Of a stretch of 64,000 bases of DNA, positions 1 through 8,624 are shown piece by piece; the stretch's first letter is position 1; every line of letters begins with the position of its first letter. The notes under the pieces are model-generated. The model worked only from the letters and a program-made list of their open reading frames with translations, did not search any database and was not told where the DNA came from. Origin of the DNA: Croceivirga thetidis (GTDB taxonomy: Bacteria > Bacteroidota > Bacteroidia > Flavobacteriales > Flavobacteriaceae). The position numbers and the translations under genes were made by a program. The stretch spans positions 576,929 to 640,928 of the forward strand of contig NZ_JAAWWL010000001.1 in the NCBI RefSeq assembly GCF_012272815.1, read 5' to 3'.

Positions 1-1
1 A

Positions 2-703
2 TTCCGATTTAAAGCGTTTACTATTCAACAAGACCGTTGCGCAATGAAGGTGGGAACCGATGGCGTTTTATTGGGGGCATGGGCTTCTCTAGATCACAAC
101 CCAAAATCTATACTTGATATCGGCTCCGGAACTGGACTTATTGCATTGCAAATGGCACAACGTTCAACGGCTGAACTTATCGATGCTATTGAATTGGACG
201 AAAACGCATTCGAACAATGCGTTGAAAACTTTGAAGCTTCCCCATGGTCCGATAGACTATTTTGCTATCATGCTTCGTTTCAGGAGTTCATAGCTGAAAT
301 GGATGAACCCTACGATTTAATTATTTCGAATCCCCCGTTTTATAAAGAAGATGTGCCATCTAGGAATTTTGAGCGTGACAAAGCCCGTCAAAGCCAATCC
401 TTGCCCTTTGATGTCTTATTGGAAGGAGTTTCAAAACTACTTTCAGTTTCAGGGCAATTCGCCGTTGTTGTCCCCTTTGCAATACAAGATGATTTTTGCT
501 CCATTGCTTCTAGTTATGACCTATTCCCTCTAAAAATCACCCATGTCAAAGGCAATTACAATTCTCCTTTCAAAAGATCCCTTCTTCAATTTTCTAAAAA
601 TAAAATCGAGGTTAAAGTCGAGGAACTCGTTATAGAGAAAGAGCGACATCTATACACCGATTCTTATATAAATCTAACTAAGGATTTTTACTTAAAAATG
701 TAA
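2..703 (+). CDS. trmN6: tRNA1(Val) (adenine37-N6)-methyltransferase, 5' end outside the window
   Basis: SAM-dependent methyltransferase of the TrmN6/YfiC type, which methylates A37 of tRNA1(Val) in the cytoplasm. The reading frame is open from base 2, and residues before the first internal ATG (base 44) read FRFKAFTIQQDRCAMKVGTD, the conserved N-terminal block of the family. The true start therefore lies upstream and base 44 is not the start. Motif I (DIGSGTGLIALQMAQ) binds SAM and the catalytic N6-adenine motif NPPF follows (ISNPPFYKED). The C-terminal half is complete and ends at TAA 701-703. The family is usually about 235-245 residues, so only a few residues are missing. gcdH follows from what looks like its own promoter. 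Confidence 0.88.
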   Translation, partial: FRFKAFTIQQDRCAMKVGTDGVLLGAWASLDHNPKSILDIGSGTGLIALQMAQRSTAELIDAIELDENAFEQCVENFEASPWSDRLFCYHASFQEFIAEMDEPYDLIISNPPFYKEDVPSRNFERDKARQSQSLPFDVLLEGVSKLLSVSGQFAVVVPFAIQDDFCSIASSYDLFPLKITHVKGNYNSPFKRSLLQFSKNKIEVKVEELVIEKERHLYTDSYINLTKDFYLKM

Positions 704-735
704 CAAATACAAGGTCTAATGTTTTATTTCGTTAG

Positions 736-743
736 TACCTTTG
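736..743 (+). promoter_or_regulatory. -7 promoter box for gcdH
   Basis: TACCTTTG matches the Bacteroidota -7 consensus TAnnTTTG exactly. Transcription would begin near 750, leaving a leader of about 8 nt before the ATG at 758. This argues against an alternative in-frame start at 719, which would lie upstream of the promoter. No clear -33 TTTG box was seen. Confidence 0.5.
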
Positions 744-757
744 ATAAAATTTTTTGC

Positions 758-1936
758 ATGAAACCTGATTTGTTTGAAGCACCCGATTATTACAATTTAG
801 ATGACCTATTGTCTGAAGAACATAAATTGGTCAGAGATGCTGCCCGTCAATGGGTCAAGCGTGATGTTTCGCCAATTATTGAAGAATATGCCCAAAAGGC
901 AGAATTTCCAAATCAGATTATCGCAGGATTATCTGAGATAGGTGCATTCGGACCATACATTCCAGCGGAATATGGTGGTGCCGGACTTGACCAAATCAGC
1001 TATGGATTAATCATGCAAGAAATTGAAAGAGGTGACAGTGGTGTTCGTTCAACCGCATCAGTTCAATCTTCGTTGGTGATGTATCCCATTTTTACCTACG
1101 GAAACGAAGAACAACGCAAAAAATACCTTCCAAAATTGGCTTCTGGTGAATGGATGGGCTGCTTTGGTTTAACAGAGCCCAATCATGGTTCCAATCCCGG
1201 TGGTATGGAAACCAAATACAAAGACATGGGCGACCATTATTTGCTAAATGGTGCCAAACTTTGGATTTCGAACTCTCCTTTTGCAGATGTTGCTGTAGTT
1301 TGGGCAAAAAACGAAGAAGGGCGCATTCACGGCCTTATTGTTGAACGAGGTATGGAAGGCTTTTCTACGCCTGAAACCCATAATAAATGGTCGCTTCGCG
1401 CTTCCGCAACTGGTGAATTGATTTTTGACAATGTCAAAGTGCCAAAAGAAAACCTTCTTCCGAACAAATCGGGATTAGGAGCACCACTAGGATGTTTAGA
1501 TTCTGCCAGATATGGAATTTCTTGGGGAGCTATAGGCGCAGCTATGGACTGTTATGATACCGCCCTACGCTATGCTAAAGAACGGGTACAATTTGGCAAA
1601 CCCATTGCTGCATTTCAATTGCAACAGAAGAAATTGGCAGAAATGGTAACAGAGATTACCAAAGCACAACTATTAGCATTTCGTTTAGGCCAACTAAAAA
1701 ATGAAGGGCGGGCAACTACCGCCCAAATCTCAATGGCAAAACGCAACAATGTTGAAATGGCCATCAAAATAGCTCGCGAAGCCCGTCAAGTTTTGGGTGG
1801 AATGGGCATTACTGGAGAATACAGTATCATGCGCCATATGATGAACCTAGAAAGTGTGATTACCTATGAGGGTACCCACGATATTCATCTATTGATTACT
1901 GGCGCTGATATTACGGGTATTCCAGCTTTCAAATAA
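758..1936 (+). CDS. gcdH: Glutaryl-CoA dehydrogenase-like acyl-CoA dehydrogenase
   Basis: FAD-dependent acyl-CoA dehydrogenase, 392 residues, most like glutaryl-CoA dehydrogenase. That enzyme oxidises and decarboxylates glutaryl-CoA to crotonyl-CoA in lysine/tryptophan breakdown and passes electrons to ETF. The N-terminal helical domain, the middle beta domain (GCFGLTEPNHGSNPGGM) and the C-terminal domain (RVQFGKPIAAFQLQQKKLAEM) appear in order. The catalytic glutamate lies in YEGTHDIH near the C-terminus, in the position used by glutaryl-CoA dehydrogenases. I chose the start at 758 because of the -7 box at 736-743 and because MKPDLFEAPDYYNLDDLL matches the usual family start. Substrate is inferred from motif similarity; another short-chain acyl-CoA substrate is possible. 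Confidence 0.85.
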   Translation: MKPDLFEAPDYYNLDDLLSEEHKLVRDAARQWVKRDVSPIIEEYAQKAEFPNQIIAGLSEIGAFGPYIPAEYGGAGLDQISYGLIMQEIERGDSGVRSTASVQSSLVMYPIFTYGNEEQRKKYLPKLASGEWMGCFGLTEPNHGSNPGGMETKYKDMGDHYLLNGAKLWISNSPFADVAVVWAKNEEGRIHGLIVERGMEGFSTPETHNKWSLRASATGELIFDNVKVPKENLLPNKSGLGAPLGCLDSARYGISWGAIGAAMDCYDTALRYAKERVQFGKPIAAFQLQQKKLAEMVTEITKAQLLAFRLGQLKNEGRATTAQISMAKRNNVEMAIKIAREARQVLGGMGITGEYSIMRHMMNLESVITYEGTHDIHLLITGADITGIPAFK

Positions 1937-1994
1937 ACCCAAAAGACTTTAGTGCTTTTGTAACTTTAGCAAAACTGTTACTAAATACAAGAGC

Positions 1995-3269
1995 ATGAAA
2001 ACCGCTTCACGAAGAAGGTTCTTAAAGCAAGTAAGCCAAGGAACCCTAAGTTCTTTTGCCGTTCCCATATTTGGAGCTGATTTATTGAATACATGGGAAT
2101 CAGCAGGATTAAGCGATGTTGAAAATACCACTGAAGCCTATTGGGAATTGATAAAATCACAGTTCAATTTTGCAGAAGGACTTCACTATTTCAACAACGC
2201 CTCTTTAGGAGCATCTTCTACACACATACAACAGGCCACCAATACGTTTAGAAATACATTGGATGGGTTTCCGTCACGATATATGTGGGGTGGTTGGGAC
2301 GATGAGAAAGAAGAAGTCAGAAAGAAAGTTGCTAAACTATTTTCGGTATCATCCGAAGAAATTGCCTTGACCCATAACACAACTGAAGGCATGAACTTGA
2401 TTGCTCGTAGTTTTGATTTAAAACCGGGCGATGAGGTGATATTGGCTAATCATGAACATGCAAGCGGTTCAATACCTTGGGAAGTATGGCAAGAATCCAA
2501 AGGCATCAAATTGGTAAGGCCAGAATTACCAATTCTACCTGAAACGGTATCAGACTTGGTCGAGGTCTATAAAAAGGCCATTACCCCAAAAACGAAGGTC
2601 ATTTCAATGTGTCATATTGTGAATACCAATGGCATGATACTACCGGTCAAAGAAGTTTCAAAGATGGCACATGAAAAAGGCATTCTGGTAGCTGTTGACG
2701 GGGCCCAATCCGCCGGAATGTTCCAAATCAATCTGCACGATTTAGGTTGCGACTTTTATACTGCCAGTTCTCATAAATGGTTGTTTTCACCCAAAGGAGT
2801 TGGAATTTTCTATGCAAAAAAAGAAAGTCAACAGTATTTAAAACCCTTAATCGTTGCCCGTGGATATACTGACACAAGCATTCGGCGATTGGAAAATTAC
2901 AATACCCGTAACCTACCGGAAGTTTTGGGTCTTGGGGCATCAATAGACTTTCACAATACCATTGGCAGTGAACGTATTCACCAACGTACATTTGAGTTGA
3001 AAGCGTACTTCCGGTCAAAGATTGAAAAGGACTCAAGATTCACAATAAAAACCCCTGATTCAGATAAACTTTCAGGGGCAATTCAAGTGATTGAAGTAAA
3101 TGGAAAGGACGTTAATGATGTTAAAAATCAACTTTGGGAGGAATACGGTATCGATTGCCGACCAATGTTCAGCAAAGGGTTAAATGCTTTGAGACTTTCC
3201 TTCGCTCTTTATATCACCAAAAAAGACATTGATTACCTTGTTAAAGCACTAAAAGAACTCGCTACCTAA
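1995..3269 (+). CDS. Tat-exported class V aminotransferase-like PLP enzyme
   Basis: PLP-dependent fold-type I enzyme of the class V aminotransferase/cysteine desulfurase superfamily, 424 residues, resembling isopenicillin-N-epimerase-like members. The N-terminus has a full twin-arginine motif (SRRRFLK) followed by a short hydrophobic stretch, so the folded, cofactor-loaded enzyme is predicted to be exported to the periplasm. THNTTEGMNLIA contacts the PLP phosphate, VDGAQSAG holds the PLP-stacking Asp, and the Schiff-base lysine is in SSHKWLFSPKG at about residue 260. The gene stands alone between gcdH and the convergent molybdo-oxidoreductase, only 5 bp from the latter. The substrate cannot be read from the sequence. 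Confidence 0.8.
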   Translation: MKTASRRRFLKQVSQGTLSSFAVPIFGADLLNTWESAGLSDVENTTEAYWELIKSQFNFAEGLHYFNNASLGASSTHIQQATNTFRNTLDGFPSRYMWGGWDDEKEEVRKKVAKLFSVSSEEIALTHNTTEGMNLIARSFDLKPGDEVILANHEHASGSIPWEVWQESKGIKLVRPELPILPETVSDLVEVYKKAITPKTKVISMCHIVNTNGMILPVKEVSKMAHEKGILVAVDGAQSAGMFQINLHDLGCDFYTASSHKWLFSPKGVGIFYAKKESQQYLKPLIVARGYTDTSIRRLENYNTRNLPEVLGLGASIDFHNTIGSERIHQRTFELKAYFRSKIEKDSRFTIKTPDSDKLSGAIQVIEVNGKDVNDVKNQLWEEYGIDCRPMFSKGLNALRLSFALYITKKDIDYLVKALKELAT

Positions 3270-3274
3270 GGGTT

Positions 3275-5575
3275 TCAAGCAATCACTTTTTCAACAGTGA
3301 TTTTAATGGATTTACTGATGGGCGTCTGACTTCTATCCGCAAATTGATCTATCGGTACGAGCAAGTTGGTCTCTGGAAAATACGCTGCACAATTTCCTTG
3401 CGGTATTGCATAGGGGACTACAATGAATTTTTCAGCAACACGAATTTTTTTATTGTAACTACTTTTTAAATTCACCACATCGCGTTTTTTAAGCGCTCGG
3501 CTTTCCATGTCTTTCTCGTTCATAAATAGCACCCTACGTTCATTGTGAATTCCACGATATCTATCGTGCAACCCATAAATAGTAGTATTGAACTGGTCAT
3601 GAGAACGAATGGTCATTAAAACCAGTTCCTCTTTTTTTAATTTAAGGTCCGGCAATGGATTTGTAGTCAATTGGGCCTTCCCATCAGGAAGCATGCTAAA
3701 ATCTAAATTTCTCACGTTATTGGGTAAATAGTAACCGTGCCCTTTGGAATTTTTACTGGTGTTCTGAAATCCTTTTACGGTTTTATCAATCAAGGCACGA
3801 ATGGCTTCGTAATCAGAAGCCAAATTTTCCCAATCTACAGGGTGTTGACCCTCAAAAAAGGTGTGCGCCAACATCGCAATGATTTCTGGTTCACTTTTTA
3901 ATTGCCCCGAAACTGGTTTCAACAATCCTTTACTGCGCCGTACTTTTCCGGTGCTACTTTCCATTGTCAAGAACTGTGACCGTCCTTTTTGTACATCCTT
4001 TTCAGAGCGACCGAAGGTGGGTAACAATAGAGCGGTCTTACCAGTTATCAAATGACTTCTGTTCAATTTGGTACTGATTTGAACAGTCAAATCACATTTT
4101 TGAACGGCTTCGGAGGTATAGCTTGTGTCGGAAGCTGCCATGACAAAATTCCCACCCAAACAAACAAAGACTTTGGCCTTGCCTTGATGCATTGCTTGAA
4201 TCGCTTCAACCGTATCAACACCTTTTTTTGTAGGCGGTTCGAATTTCAAATGTTCACGAATACGATTGTTCAAGCCTTCATTTACGAAATGCATGATACC
4301 GACGCTCCGGTCGCCTTGTACATTGCTATGCCCGCGAACGGGACATGTCCCTGCAAAAGGTTTTCCAACAGATCCTTTTAGCAATAAAATATTGACAAAC
4401 TCCCGAATGTTATGCACCGCATTCTTATGTTGGGTAAGCCCCATAGCCCAACAAATAATAATTTTTGAATTATTCGCCAGTAATTCAACAACCTCATCTA
4501 CCAATGTTGAATCGAGCCCAGTACGTTGTAAAAGTTCCTCTTCGGAATATTTCGACAAATCAGTTCTTAAATCATCATAGCCTTTGACATAATTTTCAAT
4601 AAAACCATGGTCGAGAACCTGATTATTTTCAGCATCCAGTTTGTTTAACTTTTTCAGTAACAATTTTGCAAGGGCAACATCTTCATTGATTTTTACCGGT
4701 AGATGAATATCTGCCATAGTATTACCGCTACCCAGCATATCCCCCACTTTTTGGGGGTTTTTGAAATTTACCAATCCTGTTTCCGCTAGAGGATTAATAC
4801 TAATTACTTTTCCCCCATTTTTCTTGCATTCTGACAGGGCCGAAAGCATGCGTGGGTGATTGGTACCTGGATTTTGACCAACTACCAAAACCACTTCTGC
4901 CCCATAAAAATCTTCAACTTTGACCGAGCCCTTGCCAATACCCAAGGTTTCTGAGAGTGCAACTCCAGATGATTCATGGCACATATTTGAACAATCTGGC
5001 ATATTATTGGTGCCGAAAGCCCGGGCAAACATTCCGTACAGAAAAGCTGCTTCATTGCTAGAGCGCCCTGAAGTGTAGAAAATCGCTTCATCTGGATTTT
5101 GGAGTTTTCCTAGTTCTTTGGCTATAAGTTGATAAGCATCCTGCCAAGAAATTGGTTCGTAATGTACATTTCCTTCCCTGAGTACCAAGGGTTCGACCAA
5201 ACGGCCCAATTTATTTAAATCGTAATCGCTTAAAAGGGAAAGTTCTTCAACTGAAACTTGAGAAAAAAACTCGGCATCCACATATTCCCGAGTTGCCTCG
5301 TCAGCAAGGGCTTTTGCACCATTCTCACAATATTCAGCAAGCTTTGATGGGTTTTTAGGTACGGGCCAGGCACAACTGGGGCATCGAAAACCGTCTTCTT
5401 GGTTCATTTTGGCCAAGGCCTTCATTGAACGGAGTACACCCATCTCTTTAAAACTATGATTTAAAGCAGCAGTTACCCCGTCAAGACCTGCCGCAGTTTG
5501 AGAGGGAGCAGAGAGTTCCAATCCCGTGAATTCAATGTTACCCGTTAGCGAGATGTTTCGTTTCTTATGAACCAT
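3275..5575 (-). CDS. FdhF/YdeP-family molybdopterin oxidoreductase
   Basis: Large molybdopterin-dinucleotide oxidoreductase, 766 residues, of the Fdh-alpha-like YdeP family. The N-terminal Cys cluster (CPSCAWP, then EYCENGAKA) suits an Fe-S site. It is followed by a molybdopterin-binding body (SGRSSNEAAFLYG; CSNMCHESSG; GQNPGTNHPRM) and a C-terminal dinucleotide-binding beta-barrel domain (from about residue 640, ending near FADRSQTPISKSI). No signal peptide is visible, so it is probably cytoplasmic. YdeP proteins are linked to acid resistance in E. coli, but their reaction is poorly defined, so formate dehydrogenase activity should not be assumed. No fdhD or electron-transfer subunit lies next to it. 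The start ATG at 5575 is the only upstream candidate with a plausible N-terminus. Confidence 0.85.
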   Translation of the reverse strand: MVHKKRNISLTGNIEFTGLELSAPSQTAAGLDGVTAALNHSFKEMGVLRSMKALAKMNQEDGFRCPSCAWPVPKNPSKLAEYCENGAKALADEATREYVDAEFFSQVSVEELSLLSDYDLNKLGRLVEPLVLREGNVHYEPISWQDAYQLIAKELGKLQNPDEAIFYTSGRSSNEAAFLYGMFARAFGTNNMPDCSNMCHESSGVALSETLGIGKGSVKVEDFYGAEVVLVVGQNPGTNHPRMLSALSECKKNGGKVISINPLAETGLVNFKNPQKVGDMLGSGNTMADIHLPVKINEDVALAKLLLKKLNKLDAENNQVLDHGFIENYVKGYDDLRTDLSKYSEEELLQRTGLDSTLVDEVVELLANNSKIIICWAMGLTQHKNAVHNIREFVNILLLKGSVGKPFAGTCPVRGHSNVQGDRSVGIMHFVNEGLNNRIREHLKFEPPTKKGVDTVEAIQAMHQGKAKVFVCLGGNFVMAASDTSYTSEAVQKCDLTVQISTKLNRSHLITGKTALLLPTFGRSEKDVQKGRSQFLTMESSTGKVRRSKGLLKPVSGQLKSEPEIIAMLAHTFFEGQHPVDWENLASDYEAIRALIDKTVKGFQNTSKNSKGHGYYLPNNVRNLDFSMLPDGKAQLTTNPLPDLKLKKEELVLMTIRSHDQFNTTIYGLHDRYRGIHNERRVLFMNEKDMESRALKKRDVVNLKSSYNKKIRVAEKFIVVPYAIPQGNCAAYFPETNLLVPIDQFADRSQTPISKSIKITVEKVIA

Positions 5576-5602
5576 TCCCTAAAGATAACCCTCATACGGG
5601 CA

Positions 5603-8600
5603 TTATTTGTTTCTCCCCCTGGATTTTGTCTGATTGGTAATATCCTTTTTTCTACTTGTTTTCATCTCTGCATATCGCGGGTCTTGAATAAAATCCTGCT
5701 TTTGCATTTTGATAACCTCAATACTCAGAAAACCGAACTCACTGACCACCTTACCGTAAAAACGATAAATACCCTTACCCCGAAAGGGATATTTCGCAGC
5801 TACAGGTGGAAAAAGTACCGTATCGAACACCTCGCCATATTGGTCAATGAGCGTGGCAAAATACATACGCTTTCCCGTATGGGTGCTAGTATTCTTTACA
5901 GTCACCAGGTAGCCATAGATGTCAATTTTTTTGTTGAGATACCGCTGCAAATCACGTTGCCCGTTTTTACTTAATAGCGGTTCTTTCAACAAGTCAAAAG
6001 GTGTACATAACGGAAAACCTAAGAGTTCCCATTGTTCAAAGGCAGTTTCAAGAGGCGTGGTATCCAGTTTTGGAATTCTAAACTTACCCCGTTTCGGGGG
6101 AAACAACTTTGGGTGGTCAATACGCTTGCTTTTACCCAATAACATATGTGCTTTCCAGAGCAGCTCGTGTTTATTGATGCCTGTAAAACGAAAAGCGTCA
6201 ATACGAACCAATATGCTGATTTGCTCTATGGAGATAAACACACGATCAATGAAATTTTCCAGCGATGTGAACTTTCCATTGGTTTCCCGCTCTTTAATGA
6301 TGCGCTGCATGACCCGTTCTTCCAATTCGCGCAGGTACATCATGCCCAAATAAATATGGGTGCCATAGATGACATTGGCACCATAACTTTGATTGATACA
6401 GGGCGGATGAATGGTTGCCCCCAACATTCGGGCATCATGAATGTAAAATTCAGCCCGGTAAAAACCACCACCATTGTTCAGTACGGCCACCATATATTCC
6501 AACGGAAAATAGGCTCTCAAGTAAAGGCTTTGATAACTTTCAACGGCATAGGATGCTGAATGCCCTTTGGCGAAGGCATAACCGGCAAAACTGGCCACCT
6601 GATACCAAATTTCATCAATCAACTGTTCATCATAGCCCTTTTTAATACAATTGGTTCTGAACTTTTCCTTGACTTTTTCAAACTCAGCCCGTGAACGAAA
6701 TTTACCGCTCATTCCACGCCGTAATACATCGGCCTCTCCCAGGTCTAAATCCGCAAAAAAGTGCGCTACTTTTATCACATCTTCCTGGTACACCATTACC
6801 CCATAGGTTTCGGGCATAATATCGAGCATCACAGGGTGGGCTTCCCGTTCGGCCCTACCCGGGTTTCGATGCCTTAAAATGTATTCACGCATCATACCAC
6901 TCTTTGACACTCCAGGCCGTATAATCGAACTTGCAGCAACCAAGCCCAAGTAGTTATCCACTTCGAGCTTTTTTAACAGCATACGCATAGCGGGCGATTC
7001 TACATAAAAGCAGCCCATACACTGTGCAGTTTTTACCATATTATTGATTATGGGGTCTTTGTAAAAGCGCTTCACATCGTGAATGTCAAAATTTGCTTTT
7101 TCGGGTTGGTTGTATGCTACAATACCAAGGGTGTCCTTTATTTTACCAAGTCCGCGTTGGGCCAAAATATCAAACTTAAATAGGCCCACGTCTTCGGCAA
7201 TGACCATATCAAAATGTACGGTTGCAAACCCTTTTGGGGGCATGAATGTCGCTGAAAAATGGTGTAGCGGTTTTTCACTAATTAATATTCCGCTTGCATG
7301 AACACTCACGTAATTGGGCATGCCCTCAATCAACTTTCCGTATTTGAGTACAAGCCGAACCACACTATCCGATTTCGGTGTCGATACTACGCCATTACTA
7401 AGGGCATCAATTTCACTTTTTGGCAGTCCGAATACCTTGCCCAACTCTCTTACAACCCCTTTATACTTAAAAGTAACGTAGGTACCCACCAGGGCCACAT
7501 GGTCAAAACGGTCAAAAATGTACTGGGTCATTGCCTCTCGGTCACGCCACGAAAAATCGATGTCGAAATCAGGTGGGTTGGCACGGTAGAGATTAATGAA
7601 GCGCTCAAAATATAAATCAAGTTCTATGGGGTCTACATCTGTAATCTGTAATAGGTAGGCTACAATGCTATTGGCCCCACTGCCTCGCCCCACATAGAAA
7701 AATCCCTGTTCGCGGGCATGCGAGATAATGTTCCAATTAATCAAAAAATAGGAGACAAAACCCATTTTTTTGATAAGCTCCAACTCTTTGTCCAGTCTAT
7801 TCTGAACGGTTACAGATATGGTTTCGTAGCGCTTGGGCAGTCCATCGTAACATAACTTATGGAGCAAGGCCTCGTCTTCTTTTTTGCTACCCGTATAGTA
7901 TTTCAAATTTTGAGGGATACGGTTCGTGGAAAAATCAAAATGAATACTACACTGTTCAAGTAATTTCTGGGTATTCTCAAGGATAAAGGGGTATTCAGAA
8001 AAGGCCTCGACCAAATTTTCCAACGAATGCATTCGGTCTTCTTCACTGGCCAATTCAGATTCTTCAAGCTTACTCAACAAGACATTATTGTCAATGGCCC
8101 GAAGCAATCGATGGGCGTTATAATCGCGTTTGTTTCGAAAGGTTACGGGTTGCTGTACCACCAATTTATCGCGATACGTTTTTAAGCGTGAGAAAGGCAA
8201 CCTTCGTAAATCCCGTATCGAAATACCAATAAATTCGTGAGGGAGGAATCCATCCAATTCATTAAGCAAAACCGTTTCGAAAGGATATACTACAACGGCA
8301 TTTTTTAATATGGGCGCCCTTTCAGGAATTTTCAAATCGCCATGAAGGTGGTACGACAACAACTCGTTCAATTCTTGGTAGCCCGCGTTATTTCTTGCAA
8401 TACCTATGAAACAAGTTTCCACTCCTTTTCTAAAGTCTATTCCCAAAATAGGTCTCACATCATACTTCGGAGCTTCACGCACAAAATTCAGACAAGCAGA
8501 GGTGTTGTTGATGTCAGTGAGTACCAGTTGTTTTATCTGATTCTCTTGTGCCAATTGCAAAAGCTCCTGTTCAGAAAAGGTTCCAAAGCGGAGGCTATAG

Positions 8601-8623
8601 TACGTATGACAATTCAGATACAT
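5603..8623 (-). CDS. dnaE2: Error-prone DNA polymerase III alpha subunit (DnaE2 type)
   Basis: C-family polymerase of the DnaE2/ImuC type, 1006 residues, an alpha subunit used for translesion synthesis during SOS mutagenesis. It begins with a PHP domain, then the polymerase palm with the catalytic PDFDIDF motif near residue 353 and a third carboxylate in KFDILAQRGLG, then HhH fingers and a C-terminal OB domain (GYLVTVKNTSTHTG). The usual HxH metal motif at the start of the PHP domain reads NCH, so PHP nuclease activity is probably lost. I chose the ATG at 8623, one base after the dinB stop. A longer frame begins at 8701 but would overlap dinB by 77 bp and adds residues unlike the family. Translation is probably coupled to dinB. 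Confidence 0.88.
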   Translation of the reverse strand: MYLNCHTYYSLRFGTFSEQELLQLAQENQIKQLVLTDINNTSACLNFVREAPKYDVRPILGIDFRKGVETCFIGIARNNAGYQELNELLSYHLHGDLKIPERAPILKNAVVVYPFETVLLNELDGFLPHEFIGISIRDLRRLPFSRLKTYRDKLVVQQPVTFRNKRDYNAHRLLRAIDNNVLLSKLEESELASEEDRMHSLENLVEAFSEYPFILENTQKLLEQCSIHFDFSTNRIPQNLKYYTGSKKEDEALLHKLCYDGLPKRYETISVTVQNRLDKELELIKKMGFVSYFLINWNIISHAREQGFFYVGRGSGANSIVAYLLQITDVDPIELDLYFERFINLYRANPPDFDIDFSWRDREAMTQYIFDRFDHVALVGTYVTFKYKGVVRELGKVFGLPKSEIDALSNGVVSTPKSDSVVRLVLKYGKLIEGMPNYVSVHASGILISEKPLHHFSATFMPPKGFATVHFDMVIAEDVGLFKFDILAQRGLGKIKDTLGIVAYNQPEKANFDIHDVKRFYKDPIINNMVKTAQCMGCFYVESPAMRMLLKKLEVDNYLGLVAASSIIRPGVSKSGMMREYILRHRNPGRAEREAHPVMLDIMPETYGVMVYQEDVIKVAHFFADLDLGEADVLRRGMSGKFRSRAEFEKVKEKFRTNCIKKGYDEQLIDEIWYQVASFAGYAFAKGHSASYAVESYQSLYLRAYFPLEYMVAVLNNGGGFYRAEFYIHDARMLGATIHPPCINQSYGANVIYGTHIYLGMMYLRELEERVMQRIIKERETNGKFTSLENFIDRVFISIEQISILVRIDAFRFTGINKHELLWKAHMLLGKSKRIDHPKLFPPKRGKFRIPKLDTTPLETAFEQWELLGFPLCTPFDLLKEPLLSKNGQRDLQRYLNKKIDIYGYLVTVKNTSTHTGKRMYFATLIDQYGEVFDTVLFPPVAAKYPFRGKGIYRFYGKVVSEFGFLSIEVIKMQKQDFIQDPRYAEMKTSRKKDITNQTKSRGRNK

Positions 8624-8624
8624 A

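Noticed and set aside
4052-4580. Plus-strand open frames opposite the YdeP-like gene
   Set aside because: They are shadows of the real minus-strand coding region, with no starts, promoters or conserved content.
3275-5575. Calling the YdeP-like gene a formate dehydrogenase
   Set aside because: The Cys cluster and architecture fit YdeP; no fdhD or partner subunits are adjacent, and the family's reaction is not settled.
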